Assembly: GCF_016597725.1 (NCBI RefSeq)
Contig: NZ_VCGY01000003.1
Span: forward strand, 496,001 to 560,000
From: Marinobacter sp. 1-4A
GTDB taxonomy: Bacteria; Pseudomonadota; Gammaproteobacteria; Pseudomonadales; Oleiphilaceae
Direction: 5' to 3'
Length of the DNA: 64,000 bases
Shown: in pieces, positions 1 to 10,009 of the stretch
Numbering within the stretch: position 1 is the first letter of the stretch
Layout: each line of letters opens with the position of its first letter
The notes under the pieces: model-generated
The model's database searches: none
Seen by the model: the letters and a program-made list of their open reading frames with translations, nothing else
What the model was told of the DNA's origin: nothing
Position numbers and translations under genes: made by a program

Positions 1-117
1 CTCAAGATCAAGGGCGGAAAGAAGCTTGAATGGGGGACCGAAAAGCGGCAATCACTTCAATCCCTGATTGGAACACTACCGGTTCGGGCTATCCGTTTCT
101 CCAACCACATGCGGTAA
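1..117 (+). CDS. C-terminal end of an unidentified protein (partial)
   Basis: Frame 1 is open from the first base of the window to a TAA at 115-117, giving the last 38 residues of a protein that begins outside the window. The tail is basic (LKIKGGKKLEWGTEKRQ...) and ends FSNHMR. I do not recognise a family. It lies 43 bp upstream of recC on the same strand, so it may belong to the preceding transcription unit; a spurious open frame of this length is also possible. Confidence 0.4.
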   Translation, partial: LKIKGGKKLEWGTEKRQSLQSLIGTLPVRAIRFSNHMR

Positions 118-160
118 CCTGTAGCATTGGATCAGTCTAAGATATCAAACAGGGAAAACC

Positions 161-3100
161 ATGCCCGAACACGCTACCATCACCCCCGGTTTTCACGCCG
201 TGCACGCCAATCATCTGGAAGACCTGCGCCGGGCTGTGGTGTTTATCTGCCAGCAGAACCCTCTACCGCCGCTGCAGAGTGAAACCTTTCTGGTGCAGAG
301 TAATGGTATTGCCCAGTGGCTGAAGCTGGCGCTGGCGGAGAAGCGTTCGGAAGATGGCAGCGAAGGTGGTCTGGGCATAGCTGCGGGTATGGATTTCCTG
401 TTCCCGGCGCGGTTTATCTGGCAGGCCTACCGTGCTGTGCTTCCGGATGGCGAAGTACCCGAGCAATCCCCCTTTGATAAGCGGCGGCTGGTGTGGCGGC
501 TTTATCGCCTGCTACCGGAACTGGTTCATACCGACGAGGTATTCAATCCGCTGGCGCGCTTTCTGGAAGGCAGCGACTCGGATTTGCGGGCCTTCCAGTT
601 GGCCGAAAAAGTAGCAGATCTGTTCGACCAGTATCAGGTGTTCCGCGCCGATTGGCTGGCCGCCTGGGAGCAGGGCCGGGATGTGGTGATCACGTCCCGC
701 AGCGAAGAAAAGCCGGTTGAGGAAGACACCCTTTGGCAGCCAATGCTGTGGCGCAAGCTGGTGGAAGATACAGGCGCTGAAGCCCACACCAGCCGTTCGC
801 AGATTCACACGCGATTTATGGCCGAAGGCCAGCGTATCTCTGCGCCCGCTCACCCGGGCCGCTTGCCCAAACGCATCGTGGTGTTCGGGGTATCCTCGCT
901 GCCGCGTCAGGCACTGGAAGCTCTCTACGTGCTTAGTCGTTTCAGCCAGGTGGTGCTGTGCGTTCACAACCCGTCGCAGTTCTACTGGGCGGATATTGTT
1001 AGCGACCGCGAACTGCTGAAAGCCGAACGCAAGCGCGGCAAAGTCCACCATGTTCTGTCGAAGATTGAAGATGCCGACCAGCTCCACCAGCATGCCAATC
1101 CGCTGCTGGCCGCCTGGGGTAAACAAGGCCGGGATTACATTCGCTTGCTGGATGAATTCGATAATCCCGATGAGTACCGCGCCAGTTTCCAGACCCCGGA
1201 TCAGAAGATCGATATCTTTTCAGAACACGGCTCTGTCCAGTCGCCTTGCCTGCTGCATCAGCTTCAGAATGATATTTACAACCTGACGCCCCTTCAGGAG
1301 ATCCGGGACGAACAGCGTGAACTCGATCTGGCCCATGACCATTCCATAGCTTTCCACGATGCCCACAGCCCGCAACGGGAAGTGGAGATTCTGCACGATC
1401 AGCTGCTGGCTGCCTTCAATGCAGATGCCACGCTGCGGCCCCGGGATGTGATGGTGATGGTGCCGGATATCAACGTCTACGCACCTCATATTCAGGCGGT
1501 GTTTGGTCGCTACACATCAGGCCTCAAGCGCCACATTCCGTTCACCATTTCCGATCAAGGCCAGCGCCACCACGAGCCGGTACTGATTGCCCTGGAAACG
1601 CTCATGTCTCTACCCCGCAGCCGTTTCGGGGTGAGTGAAATCATCAGCTTGCTAGAAGTGCCTGGCATTCGCGATCGCTTTGAAATTGCAGAAGAGGAAA
1701 TCCCACTAGCCCGGCGCTGGGTAGAAGGCGCTAACATCCGCTGGGGTCTGCACGGCGCTCACCGGGAGAGCCTGGAGTTGCCTGCCGGTCTGGATCGCAA
1801 CACCTGGCAATTGGGCCTGCGATCCATGCTTTTAGGATACGGCATGGGCGACGATGAGCCCTGGGCCGGTGTTCAGCCCTACGGCGAAATCGGCGGGCTG
1901 CAAGCCAGCCTGGCCGGGCGTCTTGGCGAGTTTGTGTACCGCCTGGAAAACTTATGGCAAGAGCTGCAGGCAAGCCGCACACCCCAAGAGTGGGAAGAGC
2001 TCTTCTCGGCCATGCTGGAGCAGTTTTTCCACAAGGTGGAAGGGCATGACCTGTTGCTGCTGAACCGCTTTCGCCGGCAACTGGAGCAGTGGCTGGAAGA
2101 CACGATGGCCGCCGGGCTGGATCAACAGTCGCTTCCGTTGAATATCGTGAAGGACGTGTTACTGGAAGGCCTGGATGAAGGCGGACTGAACCAGCGCTTC
2201 CTGGCCGGCAAGGTAAACTTCGCCACACTCATGCCCATGCGAGCGATCCCCTTCCGCAAGGTGTGCCTTATGGGTATGAACGACGGCGACTATCCTCGCT
2301 CACGGCCGCCTGTAGATTTTGATCTGATGGCTCAGGATTACCGCCCGGGCGACCGCTCCCGTAGGGAAGACGACCGTTACCTGTTTCTGGAAGCCATGCT
2401 CTCGGCCCGCGAACAGCTTTACATCAGCTGGGTAGGGCGCAGCATCAAAGACGATTCCGAACGCCCACCGTCTGTGCTTGTGGGTCAGCTGCAGGATCAT
2501 CTCAATAGCCTTTGGCAGGTGCCCGACCAGCCGGACGTTGCCGTAACCGAAGCACTGACCACCTGCCACCCGCTGCAACCCTTCAGCCGGGATTATTTCC
2601 CCAAAGCTAACGGTATGGGCGAAGGCGAGGGCAATCAACCAAAGCCCCTCACGGAGGTGCTGGCCGCCCGCAGCCTGTTCACTTATGAGCACGAATGGCG
2701 CGGTGCCCATGGCAACGAAGCGGAAGAACCGCGTGAGCAACAAACCGCTCTGCCGTATCAGCAACCCGAGGAACCTATTACCCTCAACGATCTGGCTGGC
2801 TTCCTGAAAAAGCCTGTGGATACCTTTTACCAGCGCCGCTTGCAGGTGCGCTTCGAGGATGTGGAAGACGACGACACAGATAACGAAAACTTTGATCTGA
2901 ACGGTCTCGACCGCTGGCGTCTGGATACAGAGCTGATTGAGCAGGGCCTGCTGAAAGCCGGTAATGAAGAAGACCTGCACGAACGACTGGAAAGCACGCT
3001 GGATCGCATGGCGCGACGTGGCGACTTGGGTATGGGCGTCACCGAGCACCGATTGCGAAGCGACCTCTCTGGCCGGTTACCAGATCTGTTCCAGCGCTAT

Positions 3101-3760
3101 CAAAGCGCCTTGGCAGAGTGGCCCGAAGCGATCACTGAACCCTTGCCGTTTGAATATCGTCTGGCCAATAACACGGGATCGGTAGAAGTGTTGGATTTAA
3201 TTAACAACCTGCGCCGCAACCACGAAGGCAATGCCTGCCGCCTGATTATCGCCGGTTCCAGCCTGCTCACCGGCAGCGGTAGCAGCAAGAAGCTCCGTTA
3301 CGCCAACCTGATGCGGGACTGGGTGATTCATCTGGCGGGGCAACTCACCGCACAACCGTTTGAAACCCTGATTCTGGGCAAGGAAGAAGGCCGGAAAGTC
3401 CGCTTTGCACCATTACCAAGAGAAACCGCTACCAAGCATCTGGACGCCATACTGACCCATTGGATAGAAGCCAGCACCCGCGCGTTACCACTGCATTGTG
3501 AGGCCGGCTTTGCCTGGATTTACAGCTTCTACCAGAGCAAAAAGTTCCTCGGTGATCACGACCGCGCCATCAGCGATGCCCAGCAGGCCTACACCACGGC
3601 TCTGGAGCGGGACACAGGCTATTTGCGCGGTGCCTTTGAAAGCCCCGAAGCTCTAATGGAAAGCGGCGAATTTGAAGCCTTGCTGCACGCGCTTTATATG
3701 CCTCTTTGGGAGGCTGAACAGGGTAAATCCGCCGCTGCTCAGATTGAGGGCAAGCTATGA
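161..3760 (+). CDS. recC: Exodeoxyribonuclease V subunit gamma (RecC)
   Basis: RecC is the non-catalytic helicase-like subunit of RecBCD that scans the unwound strand for Chi and splits the duplex during double-strand-break repair and degradation of linear foreign DNA. At 1199 aa it is slightly longer than E. coli RecC (1122 aa). Family signatures visible are KVCLMGMNDGDYPRSRPP near residue 700 and the N-terminal LVQSNGIAQWLK segment. The start is an ATG behind a purine stretch (CAGGGAAAACC). Its stop overlaps the recB start (ATGA), indicating translational coupling. Order recC-recB-recD is contiguous; no recombinase-like ptr gene lies between recC and recB as in E. coli. Confidence 0.96.
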   Translation: MPEHATITPGFHAVHANHLEDLRRAVVFICQQNPLPPLQSETFLVQSNGIAQWLKLALAEKRSEDGSEGGLGIAAGMDFLFPARFIWQAYRAVLPDGEVPEQSPFDKRRLVWRLYRLLPELVHTDEVFNPLARFLEGSDSDLRAFQLAEKVADLFDQYQVFRADWLAAWEQGRDVVITSRSEEKPVEEDTLWQPMLWRKLVEDTGAEAHTSRSQIHTRFMAEGQRISAPAHPGRLPKRIVVFGVSSLPRQALEALYVLSRFSQVVLCVHNPSQFYWADIVSDRELLKAERKRGKVHHVLSKIEDADQLHQHANPLLAAWGKQGRDYIRLLDEFDNPDEYRASFQTPDQKIDIFSEHGSVQSPCLLHQLQNDIYNLTPLQEIRDEQRELDLAHDHSIAFHDAHSPQREVEILHDQLLAAFNADATLRPRDVMVMVPDINVYAPHIQAVFGRYTSGLKRHIPFTISDQGQRHHEPVLIALETLMSLPRSRFGVSEIISLLEVPGIRDRFEIAEEEIPLARRWVEGANIRWGLHGAHRESLELPAGLDRNTWQLGLRSMLLGYGMGDDEPWAGVQPYGEIGGLQASLAGRLGEFVYRLENLWQELQASRTPQEWEELFSAMLEQFFHKVEGHDLLLLNRFRRQLEQWLEDTMAAGLDQQSLPLNIVKDVLLEGLDEGGLNQRFLAGKVNFATLMPMRAIPFRKVCLMGMNDGDYPRSRPPVDFDLMAQDYRPGDRSRREDDRYLFLEAMLSAREQLYISWVGRSIKDDSERPPSVLVGQLQDHLNSLWQVPDQPDVAVTEALTTCHPLQPFSRDYFPKANGMGEGEGNQPKPLTEVLAARSLFTYEHEWRGAHGNEAEEPREQQTALPYQQPEEPITLNDLAGFLKKPVDTFYQRRLQVRFEDVEDDDTDNENFDLNGLDRWRLDTELIEQGLLKAGNEEDLHERLESTLDRMARRGDLGMGVTEHRLRSDLSGRLPDLFQRYQSALAEWPEAITEPLPFEYRLANNTGSVEVLDLINNLRRNHEGNACRLIIAGSSLLTGSGSSKKLRYANLMRDWVIHLAGQLTAQPFETLILGKEEGRKVRFAPLPRETATKHLDAILTHWIEASTRALPLHCEAGFAWIYSFYQSKKFLGDHDRAISDAQQAYTTALERDTGYLRGAFESPEALMESGEFEALLHALYMPLWEAEQGKSAAAQIEGKL

Positions 3761-6700
3761 CGGCTATCACCATGACAAAAAATCCGAACCTTGACCCACT
3801 GGCGCTGCTCTTGAACGGCAGCAGCCTGATTGAGGCCAGTGCGGGTACCGGAAAAACCTTCACCATCGCCATTCTGTACGTGCGTTTTGTGCTGGGCCAC
3901 GGACAACCCGAGAGCAGCCCTCTGGCTGCTGGCATGCTGCCGCCCAATCTGCTGGTGGTCACCTTCACCGACGCCGCCACCAAGGAATTGCGTGATCGTA
4001 TCCGCACCCGGCTCACGCAAGCGGCCGAGGTGTTTTCCAGCAACGGGGGGAGCATTCAGCCCACGCCGGAAACCGCACTGATCCACCAGCTCCGGGATGA
4101 CAGCTACCCAGACCCGGCAACCTGGCCGGACTGCCGCAAAAAGCTTCTGCTGGCCGCCGAATGGATGGACGAAGCCGCGGTGTCCACCATTCACGCCTGG
4201 TGTAACCGGATGCTCACGGAGCATGCGTTCGACAGTGGCAGCCTGTTTCGCCTGTCACTGGAAACCGATCAGAGCGATTTGCTCGATGAAGTGGCGCGGG
4301 ACTACTGGCGGACCTTTATCTACCCGCTGTCGCCGGTACTGATGGACGAAGTGCTGAGCCACTGGAAAACCCCGGACAACCTGCGCGCCTCTGTGCATAA
4401 CCTGCTTGGCGACGCCGATTCTTTCGACGTCGCCACCGACGATGTAAAGCAGGCCATCGAAGCCACCGTGCAAAAGCGCATGGAACTGGCTCAGGCACTG
4501 AAAGCCTACCCCTGGGCTGACTGGAAACCTGAAGTCACCGACATGCTGATAGCGCTCAACAAGAGCAAGCGCCTGCACGGTGGCAGCATGAAGCCGATGA
4601 TTGCCGCTTGGGACACACTGCTGGATTGGGCCGCTTCCGATGAGCTCTACCCGGAGGGTCTGGACAAGGCCGGTTTCCAGAACCAGACACCGGACATACT
4701 GCCGACAAAACTCAAAGGCGAGGGCGATGTACCCCATCATCCCGCTTTTGATGCCATTGCAGAGCTGATCGAGTTCAGCCAGAGCCTGCCCAGCGCCGAG
4801 GCCGACATTCTCCGGCACGCCAGCTGCTGGATTGCAGCACGGCTGGAATCGGAAAAACAAAAACGCTCGGAAATGGGTTTTGACGACCTGCTCACACGGC
4901 TGGACGATGCCCTTCATGGCCCCCGTGGTGATCAACTGGCAGCCACCATTCGTCGCCAGTTCCCGGTGGCGCTGATCGACGAATTCCAGGACACAGATCC
5001 GGTGCAATACCGCATATTCAACCGCATTTACCGGGTAGCGGAGAACCAGCCGGACACCTGCCTTCTGATGATCGGCGATCCGAAACAGGCCATTTACGGC
5101 TTTCGCGGCGCCGATATCTACACCTATCTGGACGCCCGCACCGGTGCCCGAGACCGCACCTGGACGCTGGGCCGCAACTTCCGTTCGTCCAAGCCCATGG
5201 TGAAAGCGGTCAACCGTGTGTTTGAACATGGCGACCTAAACAGCCCAAAAGGTGCCTTCCTGTTCGGCAAGGGCGATACCTCAGCCCTGCCATTTCAGGG
5301 CGTAGACGCCAACGGCACCAAGCGCCTGTGGTCGGTCCATGGCGAGGTACAGCCCAGCCTCACCCTATGGTCACTGGAAAGCGATCAGGAAGACAAAAAT
5401 GGCAATCGTAAAGGCCTCGCGAAAGGCGCCGCCACAACGGATGTGGCCGAAACCTGCGCCAGTGAAATCGCTCGCTTGCTAACGCTTGGCCAGCAGGGAC
5501 TGGCTGGTTTTGCTCTGGAAGAGAACAAAAACGATCTGGAGCCGGTTGAGCCCAAAGACATCGCCATTCTGGTGAATAACCGCAACGAAGCCGCTGCGGT
5601 GCGGGATGCTTTGGGCCAAAGGCGCATCAAGAGCGTGTACCTGTCTGACCGGGATTCGGTGCTTACCTCGCAAGAGGCAAAAGAAGTACTGTGCTGGCTC
5701 AAAGCCTTTGCCGAGCCGCGGCAACTGGCCTACGCCCGCGCGGCGCTGGCCACGCCCACGCTCGGCTTGCCCTGGCGCTATCTTGACCAGCTGCTGACCG
5801 ACGAGATGGCGCTGGAGCGGGAGATTGACCGCTTTATGGCTTATCAGAAGCAGTGGCAGAGCCAGGGTGTGCTGCCTATGCTGCGCAGCTTCCTGATGGA
5901 CTTTGATGTACCCGGCCATCTGTTACAGCGCCCGGAAGGCGAACGCCGGCTGACCGACATTCTGCACATTGCCGAACTCTTGCAACAAGACAGCCTGCAA
6001 CTGGACGGCGAACACGCATTGGTACACCACTATACCCAGATTCTGCGGGCGGCGGACGAAGAAGACGAACACCGCACCCTGCGCCTCGAAAGCGATGCCG
6101 GCCTGGTGAAGGTGATTACCGTGCACAAATCCAAAGGTCTGGAATACCCCTTGGTGTTCCTGCCCTTTGGCACAGCCTTCCGCGCTCAAAACGAAAAACA
6201 GTCGTTCGTGCGTTATCACGATGACCACTCAAAGCTGATCACCGTATTTGATCCAACGCCGGAAGACGTTGCCCGGGCAGATCAGGAGCGGTTGGGCGAG
6301 GATATCCGCAAACTCTACGTGGCCCTTACTCGCGCCCGTTTCGCTACTTGGGTCGGCGTCGCGGAGATTGATAACTGGCATCTCAGCGGTCTGGGTTATC
6401 TGCTGGGTGGAGAGCCTGCTGCGCAACACCCGCTGAGTGACGCGCTGAAGCATCTGGTTGATGGCCACACAGAGCTATGTACAGAGGCTCTGCCAGACGC
6501 TACCGGATTGCGTTACGCCGAAGAAGCGCCCGCAGCACTCGGGCCCGCACTGATCTCAACCCGCGAAGCCCGGGAAGACTGGTGGATTGCCAGCTACTCC
6601 TCACTGGAATACACCGGGCTTTCCGGAACCGGCATAGCCTTCGCCGGGGAGGTGGAAGACGCCGAAACCCAAAACCTGCTGGAAGAGGGCGCCCACAACC

Positions 6701-7488
6701 CGGAGGATGAGGGCGTAACCATTCCCCTCAGCCACAGCCTCCACAACTTCCCGAAAGGCGCAGGCCCCGGCACCTTTCTGCACGATCTGCTGGAGTGGTG
6801 CGTACAGCAAGGCCTGCAACACGTTATGGATAGCCCCGAACACTTACGTGAGCAGCTCACCCGCCGTTGCAGCACGCGGGGCTGGAGCGATTGGGTAGAT
6901 ACCCTAGAACAGTGGATACTGGCGCTCATCCGCCAGCCGCTGCCGTTGAACCGCAACGGCGGCGACAGCGTGAGTCTGGCAAGCCTGAACACCCTGCGCC
7001 CGGAACTGGAGTTCTGGTTTGAGAGCCGCAATGTGAGTACCCGGGCCATGGACAAACTGGTGACCCAACACACCCTCAACGGCGCGGATCGACCGCGAGT
7101 ATACGACGGGCGCTTCAACGGCATGTTGAAAGGTTTTATCGACCTGGTGTTTGAACACAACGGGCAATATTACGTGCTGGACTACAAATCCAACTACCTT
7201 GGCGATAACGACAGCGCCTATACAGATCAGGCCATGGGCGAGGCGATTCTGGAGAAGCGCTACGACCTGCAATACATCCTCTATCTGCTGGCCCTGCACC
7301 GTTTGCTGAAAGCCCGCCTGCCGGATTACGACTACGACCAGCACTTAGGTGGCGCGGTGTATCTGTTTTTACGCGGCGTGAACGCGCCCGGGGCTGGGGC
7401 GTTTACCGACAAACCACCCAGAGAGTTGATTGAACAACTGGATGCCATGTTCGACGGCAAGGCAATCCCTGAGGAGGTGGCGGCATGA
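3757..7488 (+). CDS. recB: Exodeoxyribonuclease V subunit beta (RecB)
   Basis: RecB is the 3'-5' SF1A helicase and nuclease of RecBCD and loads RecA after Chi recognition. The protein (1243 aa) shows Walker A ASAGTGKT near residue 30, motif II IDEFQDTDP near 407, motif III GDPKQAIYGFRGAD, motif V TVHKSKGLEYPLVF and motif VI YVALTRAR. The C-terminal nuclease domain carries the YVLDYKSNYLG motif near residue 1142, which holds catalytic Asp and Lys. It overlaps recC by 4 bp and recD by 4 bp (both ATGA). All key helicase and nuclease residues I looked for are present, so the enzyme should be active. Confidence 0.97.
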   Translation: MTAITMTKNPNLDPLALLLNGSSLIEASAGTGKTFTIAILYVRFVLGHGQPESSPLAAGMLPPNLLVVTFTDAATKELRDRIRTRLTQAAEVFSSNGGSIQPTPETALIHQLRDDSYPDPATWPDCRKKLLLAAEWMDEAAVSTIHAWCNRMLTEHAFDSGSLFRLSLETDQSDLLDEVARDYWRTFIYPLSPVLMDEVLSHWKTPDNLRASVHNLLGDADSFDVATDDVKQAIEATVQKRMELAQALKAYPWADWKPEVTDMLIALNKSKRLHGGSMKPMIAAWDTLLDWAASDELYPEGLDKAGFQNQTPDILPTKLKGEGDVPHHPAFDAIAELIEFSQSLPSAEADILRHASCWIAARLESEKQKRSEMGFDDLLTRLDDALHGPRGDQLAATIRRQFPVALIDEFQDTDPVQYRIFNRIYRVAENQPDTCLLMIGDPKQAIYGFRGADIYTYLDARTGARDRTWTLGRNFRSSKPMVKAVNRVFEHGDLNSPKGAFLFGKGDTSALPFQGVDANGTKRLWSVHGEVQPSLTLWSLESDQEDKNGNRKGLAKGAATTDVAETCASEIARLLTLGQQGLAGFALEENKNDLEPVEPKDIAILVNNRNEAAAVRDALGQRRIKSVYLSDRDSVLTSQEAKEVLCWLKAFAEPRQLAYARAALATPTLGLPWRYLDQLLTDEMALEREIDRFMAYQKQWQSQGVLPMLRSFLMDFDVPGHLLQRPEGERRLTDILHIAELLQQDSLQLDGEHALVHHYTQILRAADEEDEHRTLRLESDAGLVKVITVHKSKGLEYPLVFLPFGTAFRAQNEKQSFVRYHDDHSKLITVFDPTPEDVARADQERLGEDIRKLYVALTRARFATWVGVAEIDNWHLSGLGYLLGGEPAAQHPLSDALKHLVDGHTELCTEALPDATGLRYAEEAPAALGPALISTREAREDWWIASYSSLEYTGLSGTGIAFAGEVEDAETQNLLEEGAHNPEDEGVTIPLSHSLHNFPKGAGPGTFLHDLLEWCVQQGLQHVMDSPEHLREQLTRRCSTRGWSDWVDTLEQWILALIRQPLPLNRNGGDSVSLASLNTLRPELEFWFESRNVSTRAMDKLVTQHTLNGADRPRVYDGRFNGMLKGFIDLVFEHNGQYYVLDYKSNYLGDNDSAYTDQAMGEAILEKRYDLQYILYLLALHRLLKARLPDYDYDQHLGGAVYLFLRGVNAPGAGAFTDKPPRELIEQLDAMFDGKAIPEEVAA

Positions 7489-9824
7489 GCAAGAAACGGA
7501 ATACCGACAACCAGTTTGCCTTTGATCTGGAAAGCCCTGATGAGGCAGGCAAGGCTGCTGATATGGATAGTGCCGTTGATATGGACAAGACACCTTCAAC
7601 ATCGTCCGGCCCGGACATCAGCCTTGCGTTGAAGCAGACCGAAACGGTTCTGGAGCTTCTGAATAGCTGGCAACAAGCTGGCTGGATTCGCCCGCTGGAC
7701 GTGCGCTTTGCCCGACTGATTCAGGATCTGTCGGAAGAGCAGGGCGAAGCACCGCAACCGCTGGTTTTGCTACTCGCCGCACTGACATCCCATCAGGTTG
7801 GCCGGGGCCATGTGTGTGTGGATCTGGCCACTCTGCTGGCGGATGCGGACAACACCTTATCACTGCCACCGGAGGAGCCGAGCGGTGCTCTTCCCACACA
7901 AAACAGGTTCAATCAAGCGGCTGCATCTGTGGAGCAAGAAGACACGGGCGGCAGCCTCAATGGCCCGGGAGAGCTTCTGGCTCGCGTATCAGTTCAGGAA
8001 TGCATGATCGCTCTGGATGAGGCTTTTGCAGTAAGTGATGGCTCACATACTGCACCACTGGTATTGAGCGGCACCCGGCTCTACCTGCGCCGATTCTGGC
8101 GTTACGAACAGCAGATCGCTGACGGAATTCTCCAAAGGCTGGCACAGCCATCCACCCTGTCCGCCCCCTCTTCAGCCGCTGCGAAAACACTCAGCCATGC
8201 TCTGGACGTACTGTTCAAACCGCAGAGTTCCACGGGCTCTACGGTAGACTATCAAAAGCTCGCCTGTGCTCTGGCTGCCCGCAACCGTTTCGCCGTGATT
8301 ACCGGTGGCCCGGGCACCGGCAAAACCACCACCGTAGTGAACCTGTTGGCCGCCCTTCAGTCCGTTGCGGGCGAATCCACCGAGCGCGATGGGCGCAAAT
8401 ACCGTATTCGCCTGGCTGCACCCACAGGCAAAGCCGCGGCCCGGCTCAACGAATCCATCGGCGGCGCCGTCAGCCGTCTGCCTCTGGCGCAGCTACCGGG
8501 GCGGGTATCTCTCGCGGACATTCCCACCAAAGTAACCACGCTCCACAGGCTTCTGGGCAGCCGCCCGGACACCCGCAAATTCCGCCATAACCGCGACAAT
8601 CCGCTGCTGGTGGACATTCTGGTGATCGACGAAGCCTCCATGGTGGATCTGGATATGATGGCGTCGGTGTTCGACGCCATGCCCGCCAACGCCCAACTCA
8701 TTCTGCTGGGCGATAAAGACCAGCTGGCTTCGGTAGACGCCGGCGCTGTGCTGGGTGAACTGTGCCAACGTGCGCAAGAAGGGCATTACCTGCCAGAAAC
8801 TGTGCAGTGGCTGAAAGCCATAACCGGCACCGACATCCCCGCAAACCTGCATAACCCCGAAGGCCAGCCGCTGGATCAGGCGGTGGCCATGTTGCGTAAA
8901 AGCTACCGCTTTGCCGAAGGCAGTGGCATTCGCCAACTGGCCGAAGCAGTCAATACCAACACCTTGAGCCACAGCATGCTTCAGCAAGCCCGCAGCGCCG
9001 GCTTCGAGGATGTGGTGTGGCTGAATGGCGATACGCGAAAACCTTCGCTGGAGGACACTCAGGCGCTGATCTGCCGCCATGCGGTCAGTGGCAGCCCGGA
9101 AGCTTTCCACAATAACGGGGAAGGGCGAATTGATGGAAGCAGCCAGCCCTTACCGCCACCGGTAGGCTACCGTCACTACTTATCGCTGATGCAGAGCCAC
9201 AGTCTGGACTCCAACAGCACACAAGCGCAGTGGGACGAGTTGGCAAGATCCGTATTACAGGCCTTCAGTGATTTTCAGGTGCTCTGCGCCTTGCGCCGTG
9301 GCCCTTGGGGGGTAGAAGGACTCAACGAACTGATCGCCCACCACCTGCTCAAACAAAGACTGATTCCCCGCGCCGAGGGCTGGTACGCCGGGCGCCCGGT
9401 GCTGATTACCGGCAACGATTACAATCTGGGCCTGATGAACGGTGATGTGGGCATTACCTTCAGCCAGCCCTGGGGCACCAACGATCAGAACAATGACGCA
9501 CAACCTCAGCCAGTATTACGCGTGGCCTTTCCAAGCAGCGATGGCAGCGGCGATATCCGCTGGATATCACCCAGCCGACTGCAGCAACTGGAAACCGTGT
9601 ACGCCATGACGGTTCACAAATCCCAAGGCTCAGAATTCAATCACACCTGCCTGGTGCTTCCCAACCGCCTAAGCCCCGTGCTCACGCGGGAGTTGGTGTA
9701 TACCGGCATCACCCGTGCAAAAAATTGGTTCAGCCTGATAACCGGCGACGCTAGCGTGTTCTCGGAAAGTGTGGAGCAGCGGGTGGTTCGGGCTTCGGGG
9801 TTGGCTTCGGTTTTGACTCGATGA
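7485..9824 (+). CDS. recD: Exodeoxyribonuclease V subunit alpha (RecD)
   Basis: RecD is the 5'-3' SF1B helicase of RecBCD. Motifs are ITGGPGTGKTTTVVN (Walker A, near residue 273), VIDEASMVDLDMM (motif II), LGDKDQLASVDAGAVLGEL (motif III), TVHKSQGSEF (motif V) and YTGITRAK (motif VI). At 779 aa it is longer than E. coli RecD (608 aa); extra length sits in a low-similarity N-terminal region (residues 1-60) and in insertions between motifs III and V. The start overlaps the recB stop (ATGA). It is the last gene of the recCBD operon and faces the ABC transporter gene that ends at 10010. Confidence 0.96.
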   Translation: MSKKRNTDNQFAFDLESPDEAGKAADMDSAVDMDKTPSTSSGPDISLALKQTETVLELLNSWQQAGWIRPLDVRFARLIQDLSEEQGEAPQPLVLLLAALTSHQVGRGHVCVDLATLLADADNTLSLPPEEPSGALPTQNRFNQAAASVEQEDTGGSLNGPGELLARVSVQECMIALDEAFAVSDGSHTAPLVLSGTRLYLRRFWRYEQQIADGILQRLAQPSTLSAPSSAAAKTLSHALDVLFKPQSSTGSTVDYQKLACALAARNRFAVITGGPGTGKTTTVVNLLAALQSVAGESTERDGRKYRIRLAAPTGKAAARLNESIGGAVSRLPLAQLPGRVSLADIPTKVTTLHRLLGSRPDTRKFRHNRDNPLLVDILVIDEASMVDLDMMASVFDAMPANAQLILLGDKDQLASVDAGAVLGELCQRAQEGHYLPETVQWLKAITGTDIPANLHNPEGQPLDQAVAMLRKSYRFAEGSGIRQLAEAVNTNTLSHSMLQQARSAGFEDVVWLNGDTRKPSLEDTQALICRHAVSGSPEAFHNNGEGRIDGSSQPLPPPVGYRHYLSLMQSHSLDSNSTQAQWDELARSVLQAFSDFQVLCALRRGPWGVEGLNELIAHHLLKQRLIPRAEGWYAGRPVLITGNDYNLGLMNGDVGITFSQPWGTNDQNNDAQPQPVLRVAFPSSDGSGDIRWISPSRLQQLETVYAMTVHKSQGSEFNHTCLVLPNRLSPVLTRELVYTGITRAKNWFSLITGDASVFSESVEQRVVRASGLASVLTR

Positions 9825-9854
9825 TTTCTTGTTTCGAAAAACCATGATGTCAGA

Positions 9855-9995
9855 CATTTGTTCGGGCGAGCCACCGGAAGCGAGTTACGAAAACCTGGAG
9901 CGCCAAGGATGGCGCGACGGAGCCCTACAGGGACGTATTCACGGGCGTTTTTCGTAGTTCGATTCCGGAGGCTGGCTTGCACCAAATCTGATCCC
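9855..9995. repeat. Structured intergenic element between convergent genes
   Basis: The gap between recD and the facing exporter gene holds nested inverted repeats: TACGAAAAC pairs with GTTTTTCGTA around a small GCGCCA/TGGCGC hairpin, next to CTACAGGGACGTATTCACGG. From memory, similar hairpin-rich segments recur between genes in marine gammaproteobacteria, so this may be one copy of a dispersed palindromic repeat. It could also end transcription from both sides. The small open frame across it (9858-10064) has no coding character. Confidence 0.4.
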
Positions 9996-10009
9996 ATGGA
10001 AAATAAGTC

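Noticed and set aside
512..1126. 204-codon minus-strand frame inside recC
   Set aside because: It is the shadow of recC in GC-rich coding sequence, with no start context and no family resemblance. The same holds for many antisense frames within recB, gyrB, hsdR and the large gene at 57504.
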